A stretch of DNA of 64,000 nt, from contig SDUX01000005.1 of NCBI GenBank assembly GCA_008729055.1, positions 794,801-858,800 on the forward strand, written 5' to 3'. Below the pieces are notes generated by a model, which worked only from the letters and a program-made list of their open reading frames with translations, was not told the origin of the DNA and did no database searches. Below are positions 55,265 to 64,000 of this stretch, piece after piece. Each line of letters starts with the position of its first letter. Within the stretch, counting starts at the first letter, position 1. The position numbers were made by a program, and so were the translations under genes. This DNA comes from Pyropia haitanensis (taxonomy: Eukaryota; Rhodophyta; Bangiophyceae; Bangiales; Bangiaceae).

Positions 55265-55425
55265 TTACGAAGCGTACTGATTGCAAGCGTAGTTGCGCGC
55301 ATATTTTAAGCGTGTATACGCGGTTGCTTGCCTTTTCTTCGGCTAATACGTCGTACACTCCCTCACATCTTGATTACAGTATTGTGCGAATGAGGTTGAG
55401 TCTGGAGCTTAGAATCGACAAGTGT
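55265..55425 (-). pseudogene. degenerate copy of the 13.6-kb small gene
   Basis: The reverse complement matches 13712-13865 (shared CCAGACTCA-CCTCA, CGAAGAAAAGGCAAGCAACC, GCTTGCA-TA/TCAGTACGC). The frame gives EEKASNRVYTL and AQLRLQSVR but has an indel in its N-terminal half and joins unrelated sequence near 55240. It lies just downstream of the hemerythrin-domain gene, antisense to it. Confidence 0.7.
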
Positions 55426-56863
55426 GAACATTCCACAAATGTCACCGACGACATCAGCGTCAAGGGCTTAGCTGCCTGGAAGTAGTCTCAACGGGTGTGG
55501 AACTATATTCTTAATGAAGAGCACTGAAGAGGAAATGCGCTAGACAGGCGATGTGACAGAGGCAGTGGGGTAGCACAGCGATGGTGGGACAGCTACGGTG
55601 CTACTGCCGCGAGCGCGGCCCTCTTTCCCTTGCCCCCGCCCACGCCGGGGGTCGGCAGCCGCGATGGTCATCGCCTCCTCGGGGGGCCGGTCGAGTGCAT
55701 CCGCCTGGCGTTCAGTCCTCCCGTGGGCGGCGGCTGGTCCCTCGTGGGGGGGAGGTGGCGGCGGCGGCTGCGGAGATGACGGCGCTGGTTCTCCTCTCCC
55801 CATTTACGCCCGGGCTGTGATGTGCTATTCGCCGACAAGGCTGTCGTTCGCGTCCCTGATCGGTAGCGGTGCGGCCGGCGTCGGCGGGACTTCTGACCTA
55901 GAGTGATGATCTACGCTAGGAAGTACGCTTACAGCCAGCCTCGGGATTCAGTCTACGCTCAACTGGTCTGAGAAACCAAGTACCCGAAGAAACTTGCTCA
56001 ATGACCGGTCCCGAAAATGTACGCTTGGCTCTCAGCTCAGACTGTCACATACGCGGTCGCTTGTTGATTTGAACACCCATCCGACCTACGCTTGCTGGAA
56101 ATATGGTCGCATGACAACCCCTGATTCCTACGGATTGTTTTGGTGTTTTTCTTTTATTCTTCTGTGGTTACAGTATTGGCCTGTTCTTCGTTTTTTCTTT
56201 CCTCTTTGGCTGCCGGACCGTCTGCAGCGGCGTCCCCGCCAAGCGCGACGGCCATGCGACGCGCGCGGTACCCGCACGGCTTGTGCATCGTGGCCCGCGT
56301 GCCTCGTGTCGCCGTGAGCCCCCGCGACCGCGCACCGCGCAGCGGCCACGCGACGGCGACTGGACCCACCCCGAGGGGCGGTTAGGGCGGGAGGGGGAGG
56401 AGGGGCGACACCCAAAGCAGCCCGCCACGGCCGGGCGGGCGCTTGCGCCGTCGGCCTCACCCGCCCGGCGGCGCACCACAGGAGGGCTCCGCCTCTGGCC
56501 GCGCCACGTCCGGAAGGAGCGCGTCAACAGCAGGGACAATAAAAGGATGTAAGTGTTGGCGCCAAGGGCGGTCCGCCGTGCCGCGGTCGGGGGGGGGAGG
56601 GGGGTCCCCGGCGGGAAGCCCCGCACGCGCCGCCGCGGCCGCCCTCCCTCGACGCGCGGTCGAGACGGCTGTGGCGCCTTGTCACGGCCGCAACCCCTGC
56701 CTGGCCGGTGCCGCCCGCGGCAATCACGCACCCCTCCTCCGCGTGTGGCAGCCCCGCTGTCGCCGCGCGGGTTTTCGGTAGCAACTCCGCATCGCCGCGG
56801 CAACGCGCTGCGCAACCGCACCGCCCCCCCTCCGCGTGCCCCCCGCGTGCCTACCGCTACGGA
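55426..56863. other. no gene recognised
   Basis: Moderate-GC sequence with no recognisable domain in any frame, then GC-rich spacer. The minus-strand frame 56168-56821 is Arg-rich and treated as a shadow. Confidence 0.35.
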
Positions 56864-57607
56864 TTACGACTGCGCCGACGCCAAGGGCTTCTCCTCGTAC
56901 GGCTGGATGACGACCACCCCCGGCTCTTCCGACTTGAACGCCATCTGGAACGACTCGCCCGACCCACGCCCCAGCACCCCCCGCATGGTGATGTCCGTTT
57001 TGAGCGTCGGCTTGAGGTGGCCGCTCCACGCGACCGCCGCGTCCGGGTCCACGCACACCTCCGAGCCGGGCCCGACGGTCAGCGCGAGCGGGTCCCCGTG
57101 GCAGGTGACCGCCACCACCCCCGGGCCGGTGAGGAGCACGTTCGTCAGCCCCCCCGACATCATGCCGCCCATGCCCTGCGTGAACTTGATGTCCCACGCG
57201 ACGGAATCCTCAAACGCGAGCACGTCCGAGCCCGTCACGGACAGCGACTCGGCCGCGGCCAGCCGCAGCAGGATGACGTTCTTGGCCTCGTCGGCAAGGT
57301 ACAGCAGCCCGTCGCCGGTGACGGTCGTCAGGCTGACGCCCTCCCCCGACCACATCTTTTTCATCAGCCGGCCGACGCCCTGCTTGCGCGCCGACGCGCG
57401 GGCAAAGGTGAGGCCGCCGCGGTAGGCGACCATCGAGCCGACCTTGGTCTGCACCGACCCGGCGACCGCCACGCGGAGCAGCTTGGAGCTCGCCAGGTGG
57501 AAGCCGCCGCCGCCGCCGCCGCCATCGGGGGGGAGGGGCGCGTCGCCGGCGGCCGCGGCAAACGCGCCGAGGCCCTGAGGGACGGCCGGCAGGGCAGTCG
57601 ACGCCAT
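56864..57607 (-). CDS. AIM24-family protein (247 aa)
   Basis: ATG at 57607 (MASTALPAVPQGLGAF); the frame extends to 57670 without another ATG. After a Gly-rich linker come LRVAVAGSVQTKVGSMVAYR, GGLTFARA, GVGRLMKKMWSGEGVSLTTV, GDGLLYLADEAKNVILLRLA, LAFEDSVAWDIKFTQGMGGM, LTGPGVVAVTCHGDPLALTV and DPDAAVAWSGHLKPTLKTD. This is the order of the AIM24/TIGR00266 beta-sandwich family (GxMVAYxG, then GEG, then the V-DP-A-VAW block). In yeast the founding member is mitochondrial and supports cristae organisation; bacterial members are of unclear role. No clear targeting peptide is seen apart from the Ala-rich start. Single exon and of the family's usual length. It is transcribed away from the serine-hydrolase gene. 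Confidence 0.85.
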   Translation of the reverse strand: MASTALPAVPQGLGAFAAAAGDAPLPPDGGGGGGGFHLASSKLLRVAVAGSVQTKVGSMVAYRGGLTFARASARKQGVGRLMKKMWSGEGVSLTTVTGDGLLYLADEAKNVILLRLAAAESLSVTGSDVLAFEDSVAWDIKFTQGMGGMMSGGLTNVLLTGPGVVAVTCHGDPLALTVGPGSEVCVDPDAAVAWSGHLKPTLKTDITMRGVLGRGSGESFQMAFKSEEPGVVVIQPYEEKPLASAQS

Positions 57608-59740
57608 GGTTCCGACGGGAGGGGGCGAGGGGGGGGGGGGACGGCCGGGAAGGCGGGTTCGCGACAACACACGAATAGAAAAAAAAAAAAAAGGGGGTCG
57701 GGATGGGGGGGGTGGGCGAGACGGGGGTGGGGGCGGCGCAGGGCGGGGCGGGAGAACGGGTGTGGCGGGTAGCGCGCCCAGTCCATAGATGCGCGATCAC
57801 GACCGCCGCGCTTGTTTCAGCTCAGGTGTGATCGTGGGCGGCCGGCCGCCACCTGGACGTCGGCGATTCAGGCCGTCGCGGCGGTCTGCCCCCCCTGTGC
57901 ACGCGAGCCCGTGACCCCGCGACGCACGCTCGCCGACCGAGCCGCGTTGCTCGAACGGACCCGACGACGCTGCCGACGCCCCGGCCGGCGCCGGACCCGC
58001 ACGCCCAGCAGGGCGTGCGCTCGCCCGCCGCCGCGGTCGTCACAGGCGCCACCAACGGCCGTTGCGTCGACGATTAAGGGAGGGTGACGCGCGGCGGCGG
58101 CCGCTGCGGGGGCCGGCCCTTGCCAACCCGCCCCCCCCGCTTGGAACCGCTCCCACCGACGCGCCGTCGCCACGGCAGTAGGTCCCGCCGCCGCTGTCGC
58201 TGCCGACCAGCCGCCGTCGGTGGGGTTAAGCCACGCTGCCGGCGATGGGCTTCACCCCGGCACGCCGCTGCTAGCTTCAACTGCAGGCAGCGCGGGCGTG
58301 GCCGTCGTGAATCAATGGGGCCTGTCGAGGAGAGGCGCCGGCACGGCACCGCAGCCCCGTCCCAGAATTATCCAACGTCTTTTTGCACATTTGCTGGATA
58401 CCACCGTCGCATTCCCCGTCCGTACAGCACTGCAGGTGCATACGAGACGGTGGAGCGCCCGGGTTGACCGCCAACCCCTTGTCCCGCGCGCGGTGCGGTT
58501 CAATGTCGATGTCGTCAATGGAGTCAATGTAGGCGTCCTGGTCGACAGTGACCTCCTGTATCTTCCTACCGACCCCGTCTGTCACCGTCCGCCCTCGGTG
58601 CGCCCGACTATGTACGGGGCCTGACCCCTCACTCCCACTCACTGCAGCGCCCCCCCCCCACACGGCCTCTCACAGGCAACTGTCTCTTGCGGGGCGGGGT
58701 GGTGCCGCTCGTCTGCCGCGGCGGTCGGTCGACCCGCTTCGCGGGCCGATCGTACTTGTCCGCGCCGCCGCATAACTCCACCGTGGACTTGACCATTCTT
58801 GTCATGGCCACTCACACAGCACTGCAGGTGCATACGAGACGGTGGAGCGCCCTTGCGGATGTGTACTGTACGAACGTCACACGAGGGTCGTCGTCTGTCG
58901 AGAACCAATGAGCGAGCCGCCATACAGGACGCGGGGACGTCTCCTCCCGAGCGAGGCCCGTGGTCGCGGCGGCCGCGGCCACGCTGTCGGAAATAGGGGC
59001 GATGCCTCTCCGCCGCATCCGTCCGCACGAGCCGCCGTCGTCCACTCCGATCCGGGGGCGGGGTCCCGCCCGACCGCGGCGGCCCCCCTACTGTCAGGCG
59101 GGCGGGGGCCCGGCGGCGCGCGCCTCGGACCCGGCGTATGGCGGACCCACCGGCGCGCTGCCGCGGACACCCCATTCCGGGCAGGCACCATCCATACGCA
59201 GTGACAGAAGGAGGGGGCGGACGGGGGGGGGGGGGCTAATACCGACACCCCCCCACCGACGCCGCCACCATCGCACGGCCGGCGGTGCTGCCAGAAAGCT
59301 CGCGGCGGGCGGGCGGCCGCGGCGGCGGCGCGCCGCCGCCGCCGCCGAGGCGTGGCGCGACCCGCCCAGCGGTGCGTGAGCGTCGGTGCATGGAGGTCTC
59401 CACGCACCGCTGGGCCCTCCAGGGAGGTGCGCGACGCTCTTGGCGCGCCCGGCCCGCTGGCTTGAGGGCAGCGGCACGGGGCGGTGTGTCGGGAGGGAGG
59501 ACGGAAAAAAGGGGCGGCGCAGTGATAAAAGAGAGCGTGCCACGGTGCGAGCAGCCACCGTCCCGCCGCGCACTCAACCCCATCCCACCCCACCCCGCTC
59601 CAACCGCCCCCACACAGCCATCGGCCCCCGGTGGCCACCCTTCCCCTCGTCGCCAACCGCGAGAGGCCCGCCGCCACCCCCATCCATCGCCCTCCACTCC
59701 CCTCACCCACCACTCCACCGGCTGCGCGGTCATCGCGACC
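57608..59740. other. intergenic region with a duplicated 39-bp segment
   Basis: Contains a C/A-rich microsatellite-like part (57676-57690 is a run of A), a 39-bp exact repeat (58424-58462 and 58816-58854) and a GATAAAAGAG motif at 59522 that could be a TATA-like element for the gene at 59741. Minus-strand frames around both repeat copies share GAPPSRMHLQCC; no gene is called. Confidence 0.4.
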
Positions 59741-61789
59741 ATGGCGCCTGTCGGATCCGCGGCGAAGAGCCCTGGTCGGGGGCTGCGGCGCGCGGCGGCC
59801 GCGGCTGTCGCCGTTGCCGCCGCCGCCGCGATCGCCAGCGCGTCGCCACCGACCGCCGCCCGCTTCCTTGACGCCATTGACGCGTCGGCGGCGGCGGCGG
59901 CGGCGGCCGCGACCCCCCGCGGCGGCGGTGGCCCCTTCCTCGACGCCCTCGCTGTCGCACACCGGCCGGCGGTGGCGGCCACCCCCGCCGCGCAGACGGC
60001 GGCGGCCGCTGCTGTCGCGCGCAGCGTGGCTGGTCCGGCGGCGACGGCCGCCGCCAAGGACCTTGCTGGCCCCATCGAGGAGATACTGGCGGCGCCGCTG
60101 GCGGAAATCGGCGGGGGCGTCTCGTACGCGGTTGACCGGGACGGGGTCACCGTCGCGGCGGGCTCGCTCGGCGAGGCGAGCGTGGAGCTGGGCGCGGCCA
60201 TGACTGCCGCGACCCGCACGGACGTGGCGTCGGTCTCCAAGCAGTTCACTGCGTTCCTGCTCTACTGGCTGGACGACCGCGGCAACCTGAGCCTGGACGA
60301 CGACGTGCGGACGCACGTGCCCGAGCTGCCCCGCTTTGTTGGCGGCACGGTCACGCTGCGCCACATGGTGCACCACGTCAGTGGCCTGCTCGACTGCTTC
60401 ACGCCCGTCTCCCTCTCGAGGGGGGGCATCGATGACAGCCTCCCGCGGCCGGCGCTGCTCGCGTCCATCGCCCGGCAGAGGCGCCTCCGCTTCCCGCCGG
60501 GCAGCAAATGGGAGTACAGCAACACCAACTACGTACTCGCCGGGCTGGTGGCGGAGCGCGTCAGTGGCAAGCCGCTGGCCCGGCTGCTGCGCGACGTGAT
60601 TTTTGCGCCTTTGGGCATGGACGCCACCGACGTATACGACTCACCGGCGCGCGTGTACCCGGCGCTCGCGACGAGCTACGCCGGCAACATCAGTGAGGCC
60701 CCCGTGCCGGGTGGGCGTCTGCGCGTGACGCGGGTGCGGGCGTCCCGCCGCATGACCGCGATTGGCACGTCGGGCATCGTCAGCACGCCGGCAGACCTTC
60801 TGCGGTGGGCCGCCAACTTTCGCAACAACACCCTCGGTGGCGGTCGGCCGCTGGTGCAGGCCATGGAAACTCCTTTCGTGCTGCGCGCCGCGAACGGCAC
60901 CGCCCTGCCTGTGGACTACGCGTCCGCGGGGGGGTACGGCGGCGGCCTGTACGTCCTCGACGTGCCCGTCAACGACTCAACCACCGTGCGGGTGATCCAC
61001 CACGGAGGCGTCATCAGCGGCTACCGTTCCATGCTGCTGCGCGTCCCCGACGCGGGGCTGACGGTGGTCCTACAGGCAACCTCTTCGGCGTTTTCCAAGA
61101 CCTTTTCCCTCGCCGCCCGCATTGCCGTGATGGCCGCCCCCGACGTGCTTGGCGGCGGGGGGGGGGGCGCCGACGAGCCCGAGCCGACTGCTGCCGAAGC
61201 CACCCCTGACGCCACCGACGTGCCAGTGAACACTCCGGCCCCGGTCGCACCGGTCGCGGTGTCTCGCAAGGCGCTGGAAGCCGCGGCGGGGGTGTGGACA
61301 TTGGATGGGGTGACGGGCGCCTCCGCCACGTTTGAGGTGCGCCTCTACTCTCACTACGTAGCTATTTGGAGCCCCGCCCGTGAGGACCATTGGTCACAGG
61401 CAGCATGCGATGTAGAAGCCTATTTTTGGATGCTGGACACGGAAGGAGGACCACTGTGTTTCTCTCGATGCCACCCCTTTTCCCAGCGCGCCAAACGTGG
61501 CGAGCGCAGGAGTGTGCCACACGGCCCCTCCACAATCGCACAACGCCACGTCGCCACAGCGCCCCCGCCGCCGTGTGGCAACGCGACCCCAGCGCCGCCC
61601 GCCACCCGCCACGACCCCCACATCGTCGTCGACGTCACCACCCACGTCGCGACTGCCGCCCCCCCCACCATGCACACCACCACCGCCGCGCACCGCCGTC
61701 ACGCACCATCATGCGCGCGCCTGGCTGTACCTACGGTCAGGGGGAGGCGGCGGCGGCGGCGGCGGCGCCGCCACCGACGGCGGCGATAA
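59741..61789 (+). CDS. secreted beta-lactamase/PBP-type serine hydrolase (682 aa)
   Basis: The start is the ATG at 59741 (MAPVGSAAKSPGRGLRR), followed by a hydrophobic Ala/Val stretch (AAAAAVAVAAAAAIASASP), a likely signal peptide. Catalytic family marks of the beta-lactamase class C/DD-peptidase fold (PF00144): SVSK at residues 164-167 (nucleophile Ser and Lys), YSN at 259-261, and HHGG at 420-423 in place of K-T-G. Supporting blocks are LRHMVHHVSGLLDC, LRFPPGSKWEYSNTNYVLAG, DVIFAPLGMDATDVY, TSGIVSTPADLLRWAANF and GVISGYRSMLLRVPDAGLTV. Such eukaryotic members (LACTB-like, or esterases) act as peptidases or esterases; the substrate is unknown. Residues past about 560 are Pro/Thr/His-rich and end in an Arg run, possibly intron or UTR read through, so the true C-terminus may be near 61400. 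Confidence 0.8.
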   Translation: MAPVGSAAKSPGRGLRRAAAAAVAVAAAAAIASASPPTAARFLDAIDASAAAAAAAATPRGGGGPFLDALAVAHRPAVAATPAAQTAAAAAVARSVAGPAATAAAKDLAGPIEEILAAPLAEIGGGVSYAVDRDGVTVAAGSLGEASVELGAAMTAATRTDVASVSKQFTAFLLYWLDDRGNLSLDDDVRTHVPELPRFVGGTVTLRHMVHHVSGLLDCFTPVSLSRGGIDDSLPRPALLASIARQRRLRFPPGSKWEYSNTNYVLAGLVAERVSGKPLARLLRDVIFAPLGMDATDVYDSPARVYPALATSYAGNISEAPVPGGRLRVTRVRASRRMTAIGTSGIVSTPADLLRWAANFRNNTLGGGRPLVQAMETPFVLRAANGTALPVDYASAGGYGGGLYVLDVPVNDSTTVRVIHHGGVISGYRSMLLRVPDAGLTVVLQATSSAFSKTFSLAARIAVMAAPDVLGGGGGGADEPEPTAAEATPDATDVPVNTPAPVAPVAVSRKALEAAAGVWTLDGVTGASATFEVRLYSHYVAIWSPAREDHWSQAACDVEAYFWMLDTEGGPLCFSRCHPFSQRAKRGERRSVPHGPSTIAQRHVATAPPPPCGNATPAPPATRHDPHIVVDVTTHVATAAPPTMHTTTAAHRRHAPSCARLAVPTVRGRRRRRRRRRHRRRR

Positions 61790-63294
61790 GGGTAGCGGCG
61801 TCGGCGGGCTGCCGACGCTGTGCACGACGGCTGCGGGGGGGCGGGCAGCCACCACGGCTGCTGACGGCATTCCACTGCTGGCGGCGGCGGCCGTCCCCGC
61901 GGCGGGCGGCCACCCGCCTGTAGCTACCGCGCCGGCGGCAGGGTATGGGTGGGGGGCGGCGGCGGCGGCAGCGGCGGCGGCACGTTTGTGGCGCCGGAGG
62001 TGTCGCTGGTGGCGGCGCCGCGCGGGCCGGCACAGCTGGGCGCGGCGGCGGCACTGGGGTGCCGCCGCCGCACGCCGGGCTGGCCCCGCTCTAGCCGGGG
62101 CTGCACCGATCCGACGGGGCGGCGCGCTCTCGCTGCACGCTTTTTTTTTTTACATGCTCCCATGGTTTTTCCATCGCTGCCGCCCCGTCTTTGGGCGGCA
62201 TCCGTTGCGGCAGCTTTGAGGTGGGGGGCCCGCGGCGGCGGCAGCGGAGGCGGTGGCGGCGGCAGTGGCGGCGGCGGTGGTGGCGGCGGGGGCGGCCTTG
62301 GCGGCGGCGGCGGCGGGCGTGTGGGCGGTGCTGTGGGCGGAGGCTGTGGAGCAGCTTGCACTGACGCCAACGCCGACCGCGCTGCGGCGCGTTGTGGCGG
62401 CGAAGGCAGCGGAGACGGGGCGTTGGCAGTGTAGGCAGTGCGCCTCTGGAGGCGTGGGCGGCGGCGGGAGGGGGCGACGCGTAGGAGGTGTTGGGGGCGG
62501 GGCGGGGCGCGGCGCCGCCCGGCGCGGCGCGGCCCGTTGCGGATGCGGAGACGGCCTATGCGGCCACCGCCACGGTGGTCGGGCCGCGGCTGTGATGGGC
62601 GCTGTTGCGGTTGACGACCGCCGCCGCGCAGGTCACACCGTGGGGGGGAATCGAAGGGGGAGTGGGAGGGCGCCCCGACCACCGCCGCAGACGGTGGCGG
62701 CGGCGGCGGCGGCTACAAGCGGAGAGAGATTGCCAGCGGTGGCGCCCGCCGCCACCGCGCGCTGACCCCGTGCTCGTTCGCGCTCGCCGGCGAGCTTGCT
62801 GTCCTGGCCGCCACAACCACCTTTATGGAGGCGCCCAGGGGCCGCCTCCGTCTCGCTTTCAATCAACCACCTGCGCGGCGCTGTCGAGGGTTCTGGTGTT
62901 CATGGCGCGCTTGCCAGGAGACGCGGAAGAAGGCTCTGGGGACGTGAAGTGCCGTCCCGCGATGGGCGTGCTCGCGGCGTCGAAGGCGGTTGGGTTGGGC
63001 GCTGGCGGCGCGCCCCCGCGAATTCCTGTTGTGGCCTGCCAGGCGAGCGACGCACTGGCCGAGGCAGCGCTGGACTTGAGGGTGCGTGCGTGGCCAGCTG
63101 TGGCGTGTTAATCGGCGCGGTGCTGTCGAGCGACCTGGAGGCGGAGGGGTGAGGGTGCGGCCATCGGCCGCGGCGGCCGTGGCGGCGCCAGCTACATCGT
63201 CAAGTTTGTCCATGCGCTTGAGGGCTCTGACAGTGTTGGGTCAGCCACTTGGTAGCACGCGGGCGGCGGCGGCGGCGGCGGCGGTGGATGCGGT
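61790..63294. other. low-complexity region, no gene called
   Basis: Trinucleotide-rich (GGC)n sequence, for example 62224-62330. A plus-strand frame at 62253-62765 (GVWAVLWAEAVEQLALTPTP) and another ending at 63111 (ASDALAEAALDLRVRAWPAV) could be exons of one unrecognised gene, but frames, starts and splice sites cannot be fixed. Confidence 0.35.
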
Positions 63295-63412
63295 GATGGG
63301 AGGGGTAGAGGGAGGGGGAGGGGGAGAGGGAGGTGAAGGGGAAGGGGGGGAGGGGAAGGGGGAGGGAGGGGCGGTGGGGCAGGGAGGGGGGAAGGAGCCG
63401 GCGATGGGGCTC
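63295..63412 (+). repeat. polypurine (GGGGGA)n tract
   Basis: Over 100 bases almost free of pyrimidines on the plus strand (GGAGGGGGAGGGGGAGAGGG-type). Could form triplex or G-quadruplex structures. Confidence 0.85.
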
Positions 63413-63559
63413 CTCCGCCGTCGGCCTGTTCAGCCTCACTCCAAATGGCGGGCGCTGGCGGCTCGCGCGCGGCGGCGTTGCGGACCACCCAACGTTTAGT
63501 GGCGTGCGGTGCGGGCCGCCGGCCGCGCCGGCGCGGACACAAGCGGCACAGTAGTGGTC

Positions 63560-63999
63560 GGCGGCCGACGGGTGGCGTCGCGGCCGACGGCATGATGGCG
63601 TCAGACGGCGGCATGTCGGACGACAGCGGCATGCCGGCCGACGGCGGCACGCCAGCTGATGGGGTGGCCCACGGCAGCGGGGCGACCCGCAGAGGCCGGG
63701 TGCCCCACGGTGGCAGAGTGGCGCACAAAGGTGGGGTGGCCCGCGGGGGCGGGGTTGATCGTGGCGGCGGGATGGCCCGCAGTGGCGCGGTTGCCCGCCG
63801 TGGCGTGGCAGCCGACGGTGGCGAGGTGGCCGGCCGTGACCGGGTGACCCGAGGTGGCGTGAAAGCCGGCGGCAACGGGAAGCCCGGCGACGAAGAGGAG
63901 CCGGCCGCGACAAGGAGCCGGCGACGGCGGGGAGGCCGGCGGCGAAGGGAAGCGCGGCGGTCACGGGGAGCCCGACGGCGACAGGGAGCCGTCGGCGTT
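63560..63999. repeat. degenerate short tandem repeat (PPxAT-type coding pattern)
   Basis: Units of about 15 and 30 bp with a GGTGGC/GGCGGG core. The minus-strand frame 63192-63875 translates to a string of TPPxAT-like pentapeptides (for example RATAPLRAIPPPRSTPPPRA). It runs off the right edge, so it may be part of a Pro/Thr-rich wall-protein gene outside the window; that is inference. Confidence 0.55.
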
Positions 64000-64000
64000 G

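Noticed and set aside
61497..62219. Plus-strand frame overlapping the serine hydrolase 3' end
   Set aside because: His/Pro/Thr-rich off-frame translation; treated as a shadow of low-complexity DNA.

Overview
The window is nuclear DNA of a eukaryote with an extremely GC-rich genome and many long C/G homopolymers, short simple repeats and Ala/Gly/Pro-rich proteins. It holds LTR and DNA transposons of several classes, genes with few or no introns, and a plant-type glutaminyl cyclase. This fits a bangiophyte red alga (Porphyra/Pyropia type) or a similarly GC-rich alga. That placement is inference: nothing in the window fixes the species, and there is no ribosomal or organelle gene to decide it.

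Layout. 1-14 kb is repeat and transposon debris: a 67-bp minisatellite present twice in inverted orientation, a broken Plavaka/CACTA-like transposase (minus strand), a broken PIF/Harbinger transposase (plus strand), a 2.9-kb element with terminal inverted repeats built round 310-bp tandem repeats, and a small unknown protein family. 16.5-29.9 kb is the first gene-bearing island: an Ala-rich coiled-coil protein, a convergent plant-type glutaminyl cyclase, a 1.1-kb inverted-repeat element, a large low-complexity membrane protein and a 5'-truncated leucine-rich-repeat gene. Two of these genes read through only if frame changes at C/G runs are allowed. 30-43 kb is a transposon block: a complete Ty1/copia element with matching 138-bp LTRs and a 5-bp target duplication, a Tc1/mariner-like element with inverted ends, and an apparently intact tnp2-type CACTA transposase with one intron. 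43-49 kb carries no gene. It holds degenerate telomere-like (CCCTAA-type) arrays arranged in ~230-bp and ~267-bp higher-order repeats, a 0.65-kb duplicated segment, 153-bp tandem repeats beginning with C-runs, and a 179-bp tandem duplication. A 19-base relic of the 5' end of 18S rRNA lies near 49.3 kb. 51.9-62 kb is the second gene island: a protein with a C-terminal hemerythrin-like domain, an AIM24-family protein and a secreted beta-lactamase/PBP-like serine hydrolase. The last 2 kb is low-complexity sequence with a degenerate PPxAT-type repeat and a polypurine tract.

The host genes share no evident pathway and there is no operon structure; each is probably transcribed on its own. Most other long open frames are antisense or off-frame shadows produced by the base composition and are left out. 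The broken transposases carry TGA, TAA and TAG stops in otherwise continuous frames.
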